The notes beneath the pieces were generated by a model, which worked only from the letters and a program-made list of their open reading frames with translations, had not been told where the DNA came from and did not search any database. Shown one piece after another: positions 39,672-52,212 of a stretch of DNA of 64,000 nucleotides (the first letter of the stretch is position 1; each line of letters starts with the position of its first letter). The position numbers and the translations under genes were made by a program. The DNA is from Cristatella mucedo (lineage: Eukaryota; Bryozoa; Phylactolaemata; Cristatellidae), in the NCBI GenBank assembly GCA_009760855.2, contig WPIO01000260.1:112891-176890 (forward strand). Direction: 5' to 3'.

Positions 39672-41134
39672 GGCAAAAAGCATGACAGCAGTGAAGAAAC
39701 AAAGTCTGGAAAAGGAGGGCATGAATTTGGCAGCACTTGGCTGGTCGGCTCTCCCTCCAAGCAGTTGGAATATTGCTTCTGTAAAGTTTGCTCTTCCAGT
39801 TATGTCCACCCGAAATTCCCAATCGTCACTTGAGCTGGCAAATGGATTTAGCTAGTGGATAAACCTGAAAAACCACTAGCCCGAAAACCCTTTCTCACCG
39901 GCAGGCTTTTTCCACATCTAAAGAAACAATGAGGAGTCTGCTCAAAGCAAGCGGAATAGCGAATGTGCTCTCGAGGCACAAATCGTATCGGAAAACCATC
40001 GATGGCAAGGAGTCCTAAAGAGATTCTCAGCCGCACCAAGTTCTTGGTTTCCTAAAACCTGGCACGTACCGAGCGGTAACCGAGAAAGCGTCAGCCTGGA
40101 AATGGGAGAAAAACTTTGGAAACCTATTGGAACTTTTCCATCGTTTAGCGCAGTGCGATCCTCTTCTGAAATCACACCTGGACGAAGCTGGAAAAATCCA
40201 AAGCCAGTCTCTTATCCGTCGCCTAGAACCCAAAACGATCTATTTAATGTACTTGCATCCGCAGTCGGTAACAGCGACTCGGTGACAGAACGGGCGAATG
40301 AAGAACCACGGAATTCTGTCTAAATAAATTCCCCATTTGGCTAGACACCTCTAACAGCTATCTGGAGACGTTAGATATGTCGACATTAGATATTCAGACA
40401 GGATACCATTCGCCGTTTGATCTTGGAGGCTGCCGTCGCTCAATGGAATAGAGCTGTAAAATGAACTATGTGACTTTAAAATGCTTCTAGCTATCATTCA
40501 CGACTCGGTAACAAAGACCCTACTGGATCTGGTGTCTTTCACTGTCAGTTCTGGAAAAAAAATGTGTTTCCTAATTTGAGAGTTTTCTATGCAAGTTTTA
40601 CTATTACTACCTGCACCATATTCCAGTGTTATCGGAGAGCTTCACTGGGGAGACGAGATCGGCGAGACTTGATTCGGCAAATCGTAAAGGAGAGAGGAGA
40701 AACGTTGGAAAATATACAACAATTTAAATCAATACAATCAATGATTTCAATCAACGATTTTGCCACATTCAATGCCTAAAAAAATTCACCTAAGTTAAAG
40801 CTGTGATAGTTACCTAGCTACCTTATATCTTCACTGCAGTTATATAAAATTATTGACTCGATATGCTAGCTAACAAATTTTGTATGCATTTCTCCTGCAG
40901 CGAAGGTATTTTGTAGCAATTTCGGCAAGGGAAGGGGCGCCATGATAGCTTTGTCTCCAGGCGTCGAAAGGTCTCACTGATTCACCCAGCACTGCCGGGC
41001 CGATGCAGCATGCAGTCGCAGCTTGACAGAACATCGTTCTGTGCCGCCTAATCTGAGCTCTACCGGTCACAGCGCTCACATGCGTGTCGGCAGGCCTCGC
41101 CTGTACACTTGCCGTTGGTCCGTCTTTAATTGCA
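39672..41134. other. No convincing gene
   Basis: About 1.5 kb of mixed sequence. Short frames at 40102-40323 plus and 39848-40233 minus have no recognised domain. CGTCGCTCAATGGAATAGAG at 40434-40453 resembles a tRNA D-arm, but no B box follows. 40564-40779 is an unremarkable 71-codon frame. Confidence 0.42.
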
Positions 41135-41460
41135 AAACTCACGCCCGACTTCCATCAAGATATCGCCTGACTTGACCGCATTTATAACAAAATTAAAATC
41201 GCACCTATCTGTGATAGCTTTTACTGGGTCCCTGTGATCCGCACTTTATGTGCTTATGCGTGCTGATACTGTTGCGTGCTGCCACTAGCCACACTTTGAT
41301 ACTGACTCTTTGAATGTTACCCCTAATCGTGTTGTTCTTGTTGTTCATCAAGCATGATACCACTCACCCTTCAATCCTGTTTCCTTTGCAGCAAATGTAA
41401 AGCGCCAAGAAAGAGATTGAGCTCTCTGAGGGCGCTTTATTACGTGCTTTATTATCATTT
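41135..41460 (+). mobile_element. LINE-A 3' fragment
   Basis: AACTCACGCCCGACTTCCAT (WNSRPTS region), TTGACCGCATTTATAACAAA, the 3' UTR with ATGTGCTTATGCGTGCTGAT, the stem-loop AAAGCGCCAAGAAAGAGATT..GGGCGCTTTATT and a short degraded ATT tail. Confidence 0.87.
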
Positions 41461-41796
<336 letters not shown>

Positions 41797-41971
41797 TGAT
41801 TAGTGATCTTGTGATCATATGGGGTAATTTTAATGCGATCACTGTCCTTGTCACGAAAGTTACGATTTTAATGTGTACTGGAAACTTGACATACTTCTGA
41901 AACGTGAGCAATGAATAAATCACTAACCTAGGGCGGAACTTGCGTTACCTAGTGCGAGCTAACCGAGACCC

Positions 41972-42047
41972 TGACCTTTGATCGCGAGTGTGACCTTTGG
42001 TCGAGAGTTTAACCTTTGCTCGAGGTTTTGATCCTTGATGTGGTTAG
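41972..42047. repeat. 19-bp tandem repeat with TGACCTTTG core
   Basis: Units TGACCTTTGATCGCGAGTG (41972), TGACCTTTGGTCGAGAGTT (41991), TAACCTTTGCTCGAGGTTT (42010) and a decayed TGATCCTTGATG.. (42029) keep an exact 19-base period. TGACCT is the reverse complement of the nuclear-receptor half-site AGGTCA, so a binding-site array is possible but unproven. Confidence 0.8.
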
Positions 42048-43104
42048 GGCTGTGTGCTCGAGTCACTGGAGAAAAAGGAATCAGCCAATGAGCCAAATTA
42101 TGCAAAATGAGCTCTAAAAAAATGCTATATTGATCAAGTCTGGGTACTTGTAAATAGGTACCTGGCGTACCGCGAATAGGTGGGTGGATGCCATCATTTT
42201 ACAGCTGACATTGGAAAAGACTGAGTATTAGAGATTTGAAGAGCTGCTCTAGAGAAAGAGAAACTGCTTAAAATTTAGCAAGTTAGTGACATCAACACGA
42301 TGCTAATTTACAGTCGACGCAAAGCAACAATCGCCTTAAATAGACCCCTGGTTATCGAAAGGAAGATAGTTGATCAGATAAGGCCCAGTAGCTAGTCGAT
42401 TGCAGCCAAGTCTTGACCATGAAAGTTAAATTAAGGAGGCTTTTCGGGAATATTTTTAAGAATTTTCTGGGTTTATACCAGGTGAAGAGTGAATTTCCTC
42501 GGCTGATTAAGTAGCTGTGCATGGGAATAAATAATGCTGAACGACAATGTAAGTATAGTGAATCATCGGATTGCTTGAGCAGTGTTGATGGCCGATACGG
42601 AACTATGCTATGAATACTGAAGGCGCATCCCTCATGCCCCTTCTCTTGCTACGCCTTCTGTCTGCACCCTTCAGGAAATGTCTAATTCAGGAAAACTGGC
42701 AGAGGCAGCGGTGGCATTCAGGAGTTCTTGTAAACGACATATCAAAACTATATTATACACGCAATAGAGCAAAGAACAAACTGTTCACAAATGGCGGCAG
42801 GGGGGAGTTGTAGCAGCTGGTAGCTCCGGCGTGTTAGTGCACGCCAACTACATATGGTGGGTTTGGTAGCCATTTGCGACAGGAGTATAGGCACAGCAGC
42901 ATATGCCGACAGTAGGGGGGTACATGCACGAGGCATTTAATTTTGAATAGACGTAATTTCGTATGGGCTACTGACGAAAGAATAGATAAAATGCATACAG
43001 GAATATACTATCTCTGATTCCGAGTTGGAGAAACATAAGTACTCGATTTTCTGAAAATGATGAATCTTGCAGCGGTCAGAAAACGCTAGTCGCAATTTAG
43101 CGAT
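42048..43104. other. No recognisable gene
   Basis: AT-rich, stop-rich sequence; 42610-42813 is only a 67-codon frame without features. Confidence 0.45.
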
Positions 43105-43270
43105 CTCTAACCAACTTCAGATCACTTGGAGACTTTGCCTATAGTTTGTATGGTTTTAAAGCCTAAAACTCCGTGCCACATGACATGACCAAAGGCCCTG
43201 GTCTAACAGCATTCAAAAAAGGCAGGATATTCACCTGCTCGTCACGGCATTGGCTCAACCTATTTCAATT
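43105..43270 (+). mobile_element. Decayed LINE RT C-terminal remnant
   Basis: CAACTTCAGATCACTTGGAG, GGTTTTAAAGCCTAAAACTC and CTAACAGCATTCAAAAAAGG follow the LKSFGD..PKAWNS..FKK order at low identity. Confidence 0.5.
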
Positions 43271-44181
43271 ATCTAGTGCTTAAAGCTCATTTTATCCTCT
43301 TGAGCTGTGTACTAAAAAATTAGTATGCTTCTTTTTCAGCTACTTAAAATAATTAGATTCAGTTTAAGTTCTATTAGGATATTATGTAAGTAAATGTCTT
43401 TTGAATATTAGCACATTAGGACTCGACATAAACAATGCCAAAAATGTGTCTATCCCTGAGTGGTAATCCTTGCAAATAATAAGTAAAATGTCTTGTCTAC
43501 TCATCATATGTGCACAATCACCACTAATGAAACGGTATAAACAACGCAAAAATCTAAAATGTCTTCTGCAACAATAGTGAGTGCAGTTGATGATGCTTTT
43601 AGACGATGCTCAAATTCCTCCTTGTGTCTTCTTTTCATCCTCATCAAAGGGAGAACGCTAAATTCTATGTTGATCTATACCTGTATCCCAATGCTAAGAA
43701 AAAGTTGATTATTTGTTAACTTTACGAGTATATCATTAAACTTTTGACGCAAAAAATGAGCCACTTACATGCAAAATAACATAAAAAACATTTGATGCTT
43801 TACTAACTCTTTATCCTTTGTTTAGCCTTAATTTCTTAGGCTTTTTATTTAAACGTTGCTATTGTCGTTCAGTGTCGCTTTTAGGTTGATCCGTTAAGTT
43901 CTACTAATTTACAGATGTGCCAGTCAGTTTTTTGAATGCAATTAGGATTACAAGCTGTTTATAAATCAAACTTAATGTAGCCATTTACCTCATTTTAATT
44001 AAGGAATGTCTTTACCAGCTAAAAAATTACGGTTGCGGACTAAGTTCTTAAGAGCTGACAGATTTTCCGAGTGAGCGTAACATGAACAGAAGCAAACAGA
44101 CATTCTGAAAAAGTTAACTCATTAGACTATTAAGCATGCTACAATGGCATTGAATTGCCTTTAATAATGTGACACGTATTT
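43271..44181. other. AT-rich, no recognisable gene
   Basis: About 0.9 kb of AT-rich sequence with stops in every frame. No repeat homology noticed. Confidence 0.5.
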
Positions 44182-45149
<968 letters not shown>

Positions 45150-45470
45150 TCTTTTTGGAGTTGTGAAGTTACACACGGAGATACGTGTCATCACATGCAT
45201 TAGGTTACGAGGCACGAAGTAGACGAAGCGAAGCTTAATTTTTATGGCAAGCCCTTTTTATATCTAATTTTCGCGAAAACAAGCAACCTCTAGGGCAGCT
45301 TCCGTAGTTACGGTAGCTACGGATTCAATGCCGTCTATGTATCTTAGCGTATCTCCGTCTGTAACTCCACAAAGCGGTAGAGACTCGTTGGAGTTTAATT
45401 AAGAGAGTCATTTCTGTTTAGTGCACACAAAGCATAAGCGGCTTCGGTGCACCTTCGGGTACATAACAAG
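45150..45470. mobile_element. Two LINE-B tails facing each other
   Basis: TTGTGAAGTTACACACGGAGATACGTG (about 45161-45187) is a LINE-B 3' end in plus orientation. GCGTATCTCCGTCTGTAACTCCACAAAG (45348-45375) is one in minus orientation, continued by CATAAGCGGCTTCGGTGCAC. Only the ends survive, tail to tail. Confidence 0.68.
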
Positions 45471-46277
45471 CTTCAACTAACTATCATCCATTTCCGGCCG
45501 ATTAACTTGACGCCACACTCTGGTTCGAACATTGAAGCTCTCACTTTGAGCCAATCACGCTGATCGCCGAATTTTGGGCTCAACGTTTCTGCCAGCGAGC
45601 TAACTTTCTGTGCTGTCTCTATGTAAAAGAGTTGGTGATGCCTATCGCCTGAGTTTTACCAATCGAGAGAGCCGCTCATTTATTTAGAGAACAAGACCAA
45701 TGACACTAATCACATTACAGCTAGCTGATTGTTTCGTTTTGTATTTATCACTATATTGAGATTATGGCAAAGACAAACCGGTGTTCTATGTGCAAATTTA
45801 AAATACAATTGTGGATTCTCGTAAGACACATCAAAATTTGAACTCACTTCCACGGATACCAGTTTTAGAGATTTAGACTGTCAATGAATTTCAAAATTAT
45901 ATTTGTAGATATTTTTGAGAACATATTTATATGAATAGTGGAATTGTGTTCAAAATATATCTCCTATGGGCGTATGCTCGCACTTAAAATGTCCGCATAC
46001 ACAGAATCATGACTAATTTAAGACAACAATTTGAAATAAGCAAGTAGATATGTTTAGAAATTAAGAAGAGGAGGCTTTCACAATTAAGAAAATAAATGGC
46101 AGCATCCTGTTTCACCGTGTGCAAGAAAATCCCATGAATGTATAAAGGATGTACCCCCTCGACCTTGTACTGGTAAACACATTTCCAGATTACGACGAAA
46201 ATGTCGTTGATTTCAACAAACACTCCGGCTTCAATTGGAACGAAAGCCGAAACGCTATGACCCGGTGATTAATCTGA
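45471..46277. other. No recognisable gene
   Basis: AT-rich; a 79-codon minus frame (45984-46223) has hydrophobic stretches (FLISKHIYLLISNCCLKLVM) typical of AT-rich noise. No other signal. Confidence 0.42.
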
Positions 46278-46754
46278 CCTGCTGCCCCACTAGGACAAGC
46301 GTCGCACCACTCGCTTTTCGGAATTTAATTGTTTACCATTAACCTCGCACGAACCTCGTACGAACCTCGAATCCTTTGGATACCTTGCCTTCAGCTCGCA
46401 TGCGCCCAAAGCTAAGGGAACTCACTCCCGTCATGCATCAGCGATATCTCGTGACTTGACCACATTTAAAAAGAAACTTAAAACGCGTCTACAAACGGCA
46501 GCATTTAGTGGAACCATCTGATTCGACCTTTAATGCCCTTATGCATGCTGACACTGTACATGCTGCCAACTAACCATCCTTGCATGCTGACCCTGTGCAT
46601 GTCACCCCTGGCCATGTTGTTCTTGTTGTTTATTGAGCATGCTACCACTAGCCATTCGATCGTGCTTCCGTTGCATCAATTGCAAAGCTCCTAGATAGAT
46701 ATTGAGTTGTATGAGGGTGCATTATCAAGGGTATTATTATTGTTATTGTTAGTA

Positions 46755-46755
<1 letters not shown>
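46278..46755 (+). mobile_element. LINE-A 3' fragment
   Basis: CACTAGGACAAGCGTCGCAC matches the HQAKHRTTR region; CTCGTACGAACCTCGAATCC, AATCCTTTGG and TAAGGGAACTCACT follow, then the 3' UTR (CATGCTGACACTGTACATGC), a mutated stem-loop and an ATT/GTT tail. CGCACGAACCTCGTACGAACCTCG is locally duplicated. Confidence 0.85.
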
Positions 46756-46796
<41 letters not shown>

Positions 46797-47284
46797 AAAT
46801 AGTATTGTTATTTTTGATAAATAAGTGGGGCGCTCGCGACAGCTCTACAATTCTTTTCCGAGCAAAGACAAACATTTGCATAGCGTGTTTGGTTCTGTGA
46901 CTACAGCTACCAAACTTTAGCTCAGATCAAAGTCACTGAGCATGGACCAGAGGTAGCCGCCGTTTAATTTTGGCAATCCTGAACTATATTTAACTTTATT
47001 TTATTTATTTTATTTAACTTTATTATATTTAACTTTATTTTATTTATATATAACTATATATATTTGCCAACTGCAGCTGCTTACTTTCTGTCATTCAGTT
47101 TATCGTCGCTTCCGTAGGAGGTAACTTTCCTCTAGCATAGATGTCTGCGAGATAATTCCCAGATTACAAATACCACTTTCAAGGGCTAAAAACAATTTTT
47201 AAACTCTGCTTCAAGGTCTTATAATTGGATAGTGAATATTAGCGAGATTAAATATTTGCTTGAAGGCCACGGGCCTATTAAAGC
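46756..47284. other. AT-rich spacer with (TA)n and TTTATTT repeats
   Basis: A TA run at 46759-46795 directly follows the LINE-A tail. A degenerate TTTAACTTTATTTTATTTAT repeat occupies 46988-47056. No gene signal. Confidence 0.55.
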
Positions 47285-47580
47285 CCAGGCTGAATAAAGA
47301 TAAAACTGAGTGTGAACTGCATACAAATCAAAGCGCGGAATTTGCTTGGCGACCACGCAGCCAGAGGTAGAGCATACGTCGTTTAAAAATCTTGACCAAA
47401 TACAGATCTCTGGGATAGCTTTCCAGCGTTATGAGTAATCCAGCAGTTGGTTCACTTGAGACTGGTGCTTAAACCTGCAGTTTTTGGTCGGCTTGGACTC
47501 AAGTAGCACGGTCTCGGAGAGAGTTTTTATGGACAAGCACACCCAACAGTTGTATGCTCAAACTTGCAAGGTCATAAATG
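47285..47580 (-). mobile_element. Diverged LINE-A RT scrap
   Basis: ATAAAACTGAGTGTGAACTG, then CATACAAATCAAAGCG is the minus-strand YADDTQLYL region with the catalytic codons mutated. AGATCTCTGGGATAGC is the GIPQ-type region further upstream in the protein. The order fits LINE-A at 48790-48910. Confidence 0.5.
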
Positions 47581-47845
47581 CAATCCGGCCTTAGTGCCCG
47601 ATCAACGTAAATCTTGCATTTGTATGGCTGTGCTATAGACTCACACCGTAAAATCCTCTCAGCTTATTGGATTGGTAATGAGCTCTAAAAACGTGCCTAG
47701 TGTCATGCAAATACGAAAGCTCGTGGTATTCAACACTTTTTGCAATACAAGAGCGCATAATGATGGTTAGCTATGAAAACCCAAGACGAATTTGACTTTT
47801 TTAAATGGCAAGCTCTCATGTACTATCACAAATATGAGAACAGTA
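47581..47845. other. No recognisable gene
   Basis: Spacer between two minus-strand LINE-A copies; it may include unrecognised LINE sequence. Confidence 0.35.
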
Positions 47846-49400
47846 ATTATAATAATAACATGCTTGATTAAGCGCCCTAAGCTCTAACTCGATCTCTTTC
47901 GAGGCGCTTTACATTTGCTTCAAAGGAAACACGATCGAATGGTTAGGGGTAGCTTCCTCGGTAAACAACAAGAATAACCTGGCTTGGGATGACATGGACA
48001 TGGTCAGCATTCAAGTGTGGTAAGTTACAGCATGCACAGTGCCAGCACGCATAAAGGTCGAATCACAGGAACACAGCAGATGCTGTCCTAAATAGGTGCC
48101 TTTTTAATTTAGTTTTTAATTTGGCCAAGTCAGGGGATGTCGTGATGGAAGTCGGAAGTGAGTTCCAGGCTGATAGGTAGGCTGGAGCCAAAGAATGAAG
48201 GGACCTAAAAGTGAGCGACAAAACCTTGAATTCATTGCGTTGTTTGACTGGTAGCCAGTTCAGGTCGGCGATAAGTGGTGTGATGTGGCAACTGCGACAC
48301 TCACGACAGACAAGCCTAGCTGCAAAGTTTTGCGTGACCAGCTGTAAGTGCCTGATTGCACAGGCCAGTAGACTAGCAAGCAGTGAGTTAAAGAAGTAAA
48401 GAAGAGATATAACAAATGCATGGACCAAAATATACGTTGTATCCCTGTCTAAACAAGCCTTAATTTAAGCAATTTTATGTAGCTGAAAGTAGGCAGACTT
48501 GGTTGTGGACCTGATGTGGTCGTCTAACGAAAGGTCACTGTGGACCATGACATCTAGAGTTCTTGCAGATTTAACAGGAGATATGCTGACCCGCCCTATT
48601 TTGAGCGTTAGCCTTTCCGATTTCCGAATAGCACTTTGTTTGCCCATAACCAGTAAATTAATTTTATTATGATTCGATTTAAAATAAAATGCACATATTC
48701 ATAAATTCATATGCGATGTCATCAATACATGAAGCTAGGAATTGAGAGGATTCGATGTGCTGGAGGGCTGGAGGGATCAAAGCAAAGGTGCAACTGACCT
48801 GCATAGAAGTGAAAGCCTCCTTGGGGCTTGACAATCTCATCGGCAACAGGAAGAGTGTAAACCGCTAAAAGAATTGGACCAAGCAAGGAGCACTGAGGTA
48901 TCCCATAATTCAGAAGTTACTCTGATGATCTTTGTCCATTCGCAGGAATACTCTGGAGTTTCCCCAATGAGGTAAGACCTGAACCGTTGCAACGTAGTGC
49001 CAGTAATTCCCAGGCGAGATGAGAGGCGTTCAAGAAGGACTTGGCGATCGATGTTATTAGGTGCTGCTGAAAGGTCGAGCAAGATAAGCAGATACTCTAT
49101 CAATGTCTGCATTTTTAAGCAAGTCATTGCACACAAGAAGCAATGTTGATTCTGTGGAATGACTTAGATCTAAAGCCACACTGGAACTTACTAGCAAGGT
49201 GTTTCTAGAAGTTTCAATATACGAGTTCAGCTGGTCCGCCACGACTCGTTCCAGTGTCTTTGATATGGACGGTAGAAGGGAGACTGGCGGAAGTTGCTCA
49301 AGTTCTCTTGGTCTAGTGTTGCTTTCTTGAGTAGTGGCCTGACTATATCCACTTTGAGAGGTGCTGGGATATGACCTAAGGCTTATCATATATTAGTTTT
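47846..49400 (-). mobile_element. LINE-A, longest copy in the window
   Basis: On the minus strand the copy starts in the RT fingers region (GHIPAPLKVDIVRPLLKKAT and LPPVSLLPSISKTLERVVAD, RT domains 1-2, about 49240-49390). It continues through LLVSSSVALDLSHSTES, LDLSAAPNNIDRQVLLERL (about 48990-49080) and the SARTLDVMVHSDLSLDDHI block (48465-48647), to NFAARLVCRECRSCHITPL and the C-terminus (48063-48428). The 3' UTR, stem-loop and tail follow (47846-47885). The YADD segment (about 48790-48810) is disrupted, and at least four frame changes break the ORF. An internal stretch of the C-terminal domain (between AYLS and AWNSLP) is deleted. Confidence 0.92.
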
Positions 49401-49449
49401 GGTAGTTATGCGTGGCAACTGCAGATCAATTCACCCTAGAAGCGAATAT

Positions 49450-49875
49450 CAAGATGATCACATGAGCTACTAAAAGCTGTGTCGCTAATCAACCTCAAGT
49501 GATTTGGGGACCGTGCCATCAGTTTGTATATATTAAAAACCTGAAACCTACTTCCTCCCGAAGTCTCAGCACCGTGAGACTTTGCAGAATTCAAAAAACG
49601 CACTAAAAACGCACTAAAAACGCACTAAAACGCACTAAAACGCACTAAAACGCACTAAAACGCACTAAAACGCACTAAAACGTACTAAAACGCACTAAAA
49701 CGCACTGCTCCTCACATTTTTCTCTGTTTTAATTTTCTTTTGTGTGGTCACGTGTCCCGACGATGCATACTTTACTATCAACTAGTTGGCCCGCTTACTT
49801 CCCAGCATACTCACAATACTAGTCATATATTTATTCATCCTATTGTGCCATTAAAAAGTCTTATTATTATTATTG
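49450..49875 (+). mobile_element. LINE-C 3' remnant with expanded repeat
   Basis: CAACCTCAAGTGATTTGGGGACCGTGCC resembles NLKSFGDRA, and ACCTGAAACCTACTTCCTCC resembles K.WN.LP. Then comes GAATTCAAAAAACGCACTAA, where the short decamer repeat starts. After it the 3' sequence (GGTCACGTGTCCCGACGATG) shares nothing with LINE-A or LINE-B, and the copy ends in an ATT tail near 49861-49874. Confidence 0.6.
49599..49706. repeat. CGCACTAAAA decamer array, about 11 copies
   Basis: The first units are 11 bp (CGCACTAAAAA) and later ones 10 bp, with one CGTACTAAAA variant. The seed word lies in the LINE-C coding end, so the array grew by slippage or unequal exchange inside that element. Confidence 0.95.
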
Positions 49876-50964
49876 CAATGATTATTATTAATTAAAATCA
49901 CGTATGTCTAGCCTTTTGTGATGACTAACCATAAGTTGTGAGACAGCCGGTTTCTAATTGTTACAATAACTTCGAAGCCGCCAGCAACATCTCGGCAGCT
50001 ATCACCCGGTTTAAATATCACGCCCAATCTCGGGTGACGATCAAGCAATATGCAGCTAGGGACTTGAAGGCCAATTCAATGAAGTACCTGCGTTCAGTGA
50101 TGCCGATAAGTGATTCGCACGAGCCAGCGAGAAATAGTACATTTAAAGCGGTTCCCTAATTGTTATGAAATTTGACAGGTACGTACAATTTTTTGTTGCA
50201 CATATTGAGCGTTGCAACGAACAGAATGATTAATTTAGTGGCTTGATATCTTAAATTTTTTTATTCTATTTTCTCGCAAAATTGCCTGCTGTTTATGTAT
50301 GCTATCTACTCAGCTTTTAATATATTGCTGGGGGTTACTCCTAGGTTCCGTTTGAGCGTGACGGTCACAATTGTGGAGCCAGAAAGGAGATGAGTTGAAG
50401 ACCATCGAGCATCTCGAGCATCGGCCACAGGTCCATTTCAAAAATCCAGCAAGATGGCGAGTCCAGCAAGGTAAAGGGTCGAGCTAAGTCAAACGTCAAT
50501 CAAGGTCATGCTGCGGGTCATGGCAACATAACCACCAGCGTTGGACAGTAGAACTTTTACAGAGTCTGCTCGTGCTTTAAGCACAAGAATCTTTCACCCT
50601 GGAACACTTCTGACCACAGTTTTAAGAGTTTAAGCAGATTATGTCGTTATCAGAAGCACAGACTAAAATCAATTTTCAGGTCAACAGCTAGCTAACAAAT
50701 AGGTGAGAGCAATGCTGAGACTGCTGAGAGGCTGAAAGTTAAGAGCCTGTGCCTAATGAGAGCAAGAGGATTGAAATTGCTACTCGCTGATCTATAAAGT
50801 ATCGAGGGCAATCATGTGACCATGATAATAGAAACGCAGCCTAAAGATGAATCCCCGCGGTATGTATATCAGATAATTCGATGTACGTCTTTGGAATCCA
50901 GTGTTAGATATGATATATGAGAGAAGGAAGATAGCTTCTGGTAACCTGCAGGCTACTCATTCCC
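49876..50964. other. No recognisable gene
   Basis: Mixed sequence; 49938-50159 is a 73-codon frame without a known motif. AGGTCATGCTGCGGGTCATG near 50503 repeats GGTCATG. No repeat family was recognised. Confidence 0.42.
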
Positions 50965-51080
50965 TAGCCATGACCTGCAGAGTTTTGCACCAGCTGCAAT
51001 CGCCTGATCGCACGTGCCGGTAGGCCAGCGAGCAGTGAGTTGCAGAAGCCGAGACGTGATGTCACGAGTGCCATGAACAA
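50965..51080 (-). mobile_element. LINE-A internal fragment
   Basis: CTGCAGAGTTTTGCACCAGC, TGCAATCGCCTGATCGCACG and GAGCAGTGAGTTGCAGAAGC match the NSAARL/LLxGLPACAIRRLQL coding region at 14560-14650 (minus). It lacks the 3' end, so it is not a simple 5'-truncated insertion; deletion or rearrangement removed the rest. Confidence 0.78.
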
Positions 51081-51251
51081 TTGGTGATTTTTCCTCCTTT
51101 ACTAGTTACAACCCCTCTATAGTCTATGAGTGTTGTAGCTGGCTCTAGAAGTGCTACTATGCAAACGGTTTGAGCTATGGATTCTGCTCAAATGCTAAAC
51201 ATTGTGCCTTGCTAATTCTCTATTGTCTAGCTGCTGGTAAGCAATAGCTGT

Positions 51252-51780
51252 GTGGCTGTTGCCAACAGTTGCTCGATGAAGGATGAAAAACCATGTTTTC
51301 TTAAGCGTGAATTTTGGCGAAAATCGCATGCGCTCGAAGCCGATACTATGATGATAGCAGGGAAAAATAATGGTCGACTTCAAACTTTCAACATGACCTC
51401 GAATCGTCCTGGCTATTTTGAAGTCTCGGGGAATCCTCTTATTTTGCGTAATGGATGCGTGGCATTTTTTGCATCTATTCCAGGGAAGTTCATCTCGGAA
51501 AATGCGCTGCCGTGATCTTCGTGTACCTGCATTCCGACCAAATCCCTTAGGTTTCTACCGCACTATTGTTGCTGAATCGGCCAGTCGTAGCAGTCTTTGG
51601 ATTGGACTTCCTGCTCTCATTCGCGGCAACAACCGTGTTAAAAAGTCTGGCAGTGCCAATAGATGCTCGCTGATAGATGTTCTAGATATTACTGAGCGGA
51701 ACCCACACACTGTCAAGCCGGATCCACGGCAGATCGCGCTGGATTGGCGAGGCGACACTATCGACGAACAGGACGACTGA
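51252..51780 (+). pseudogene. Two overlapping frames, possible frameshifted gene
   Basis: Frame one (51252-51515, 87 codons) and frame two (51418-51780, 120 codons) overlap in different phases. Together they read as roughly 170 residues if one base was lost or gained near 51480-51515. The second frame (GFYRTIVAESASRSSLWIGL.. ending DWRGDTIDEQDD) has balanced composition, unlike the low-complexity frames elsewhere. No domain was recognised. It may be a decayed gene, an unknown transposon fragment or chance. Confidence 0.28.
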
Positions 51781-51954
51781 CATTCGCAATCATTTGTGTG
51801 ATAATGCATCAAGCAAGCTCCTCCTTCGTTACTAGTGCACTGATTACCCGATTATTGCTATATAAAAATGAGATCTGATTTAGTATCCTCTTTTTCATGG
51901 CGTCAGAAGAGCCTTGGCGGCGGCCATCACCACCGCTGCTTGCAGAGGCCATTA
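51781..51954. other. No recognisable gene
   Basis: Short spacer between the paired frames and a SINE fragment. Confidence 0.4.
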
Positions 51955-52045
51955 AGGATCGCCCACACCGCAGGATTCGAGCCCGCGACCTCGAGACCAT
52001 GAGGTCGCGAAAAGCAGCCGCCCTTACTGAGTGTGCTATCACGGC
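51955..52045 (-). mobile_element. SINE or tRNA-derived fragment
   Basis: On the minus strand CTCAGTAAGGGCGGCTGCTT (A-box half), CGCGACCTCATGGTCTCGAG and GCGGGCTCGAATCCTGCGGT (B box) are in order. The sequence ends ..GGGCGATCC, a 3' end shared with 57735-57826, and lacks the LINE-A tail. Confidence 0.55.
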
Positions 52046-52124
52046 TCACCATAGAGCTGAAGCCGAAGGCTTTCACCTGTCTCCGTAGGTGAAGTGCTGG
52101 TTACCTGATTGTCTGACTCCGCAG

Positions 52125-52206
52125 AGGGTTCCGAAAACATTGCGACCCGGCTCGTCACTCTGACGTCACTGTCAGTGCTGCAGACGACGAGGAGAACTCT
52201 AAAACG
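52125..52206 (+). CDS. Candidate internal exon
   Basis: An 82-base segment is bounded by a fair acceptor (GTCTGACTCCGCAG, ending 52124) and a strong donor (AAAACG/GTAAGTGAG). Two of three frames are open; one reads GFRKHCDPARHSDVTVSAAD then DEENSKT. Neither neighbouring exon was found, so this rests on splice signals alone. Confidence 0.22.
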
Positions 52207-52212
52207 GTAAGT

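Noticed and set aside
39201-39822. Three minus-strand frames of 168-202 codons with LFPPILSY repeats
   Set aside because: They are translations of the 30-bp minisatellite; a 30-base period keeps every phase open.
39848-40039. C2H2 zinc-finger remnant (RCGKS..VRKGF)
   Set aside because: Only a vague resemblance to CGKSF and GEKPF; no Cys/His spacing is preserved.
40434-40500. tRNA or SINE start
   Set aside because: An A-box-like word only; no B box within range.
49599-49706. CRISPR-like or origin iteron array
   Set aside because: Ten-base units without spacers, grown inside a LINE remnant.
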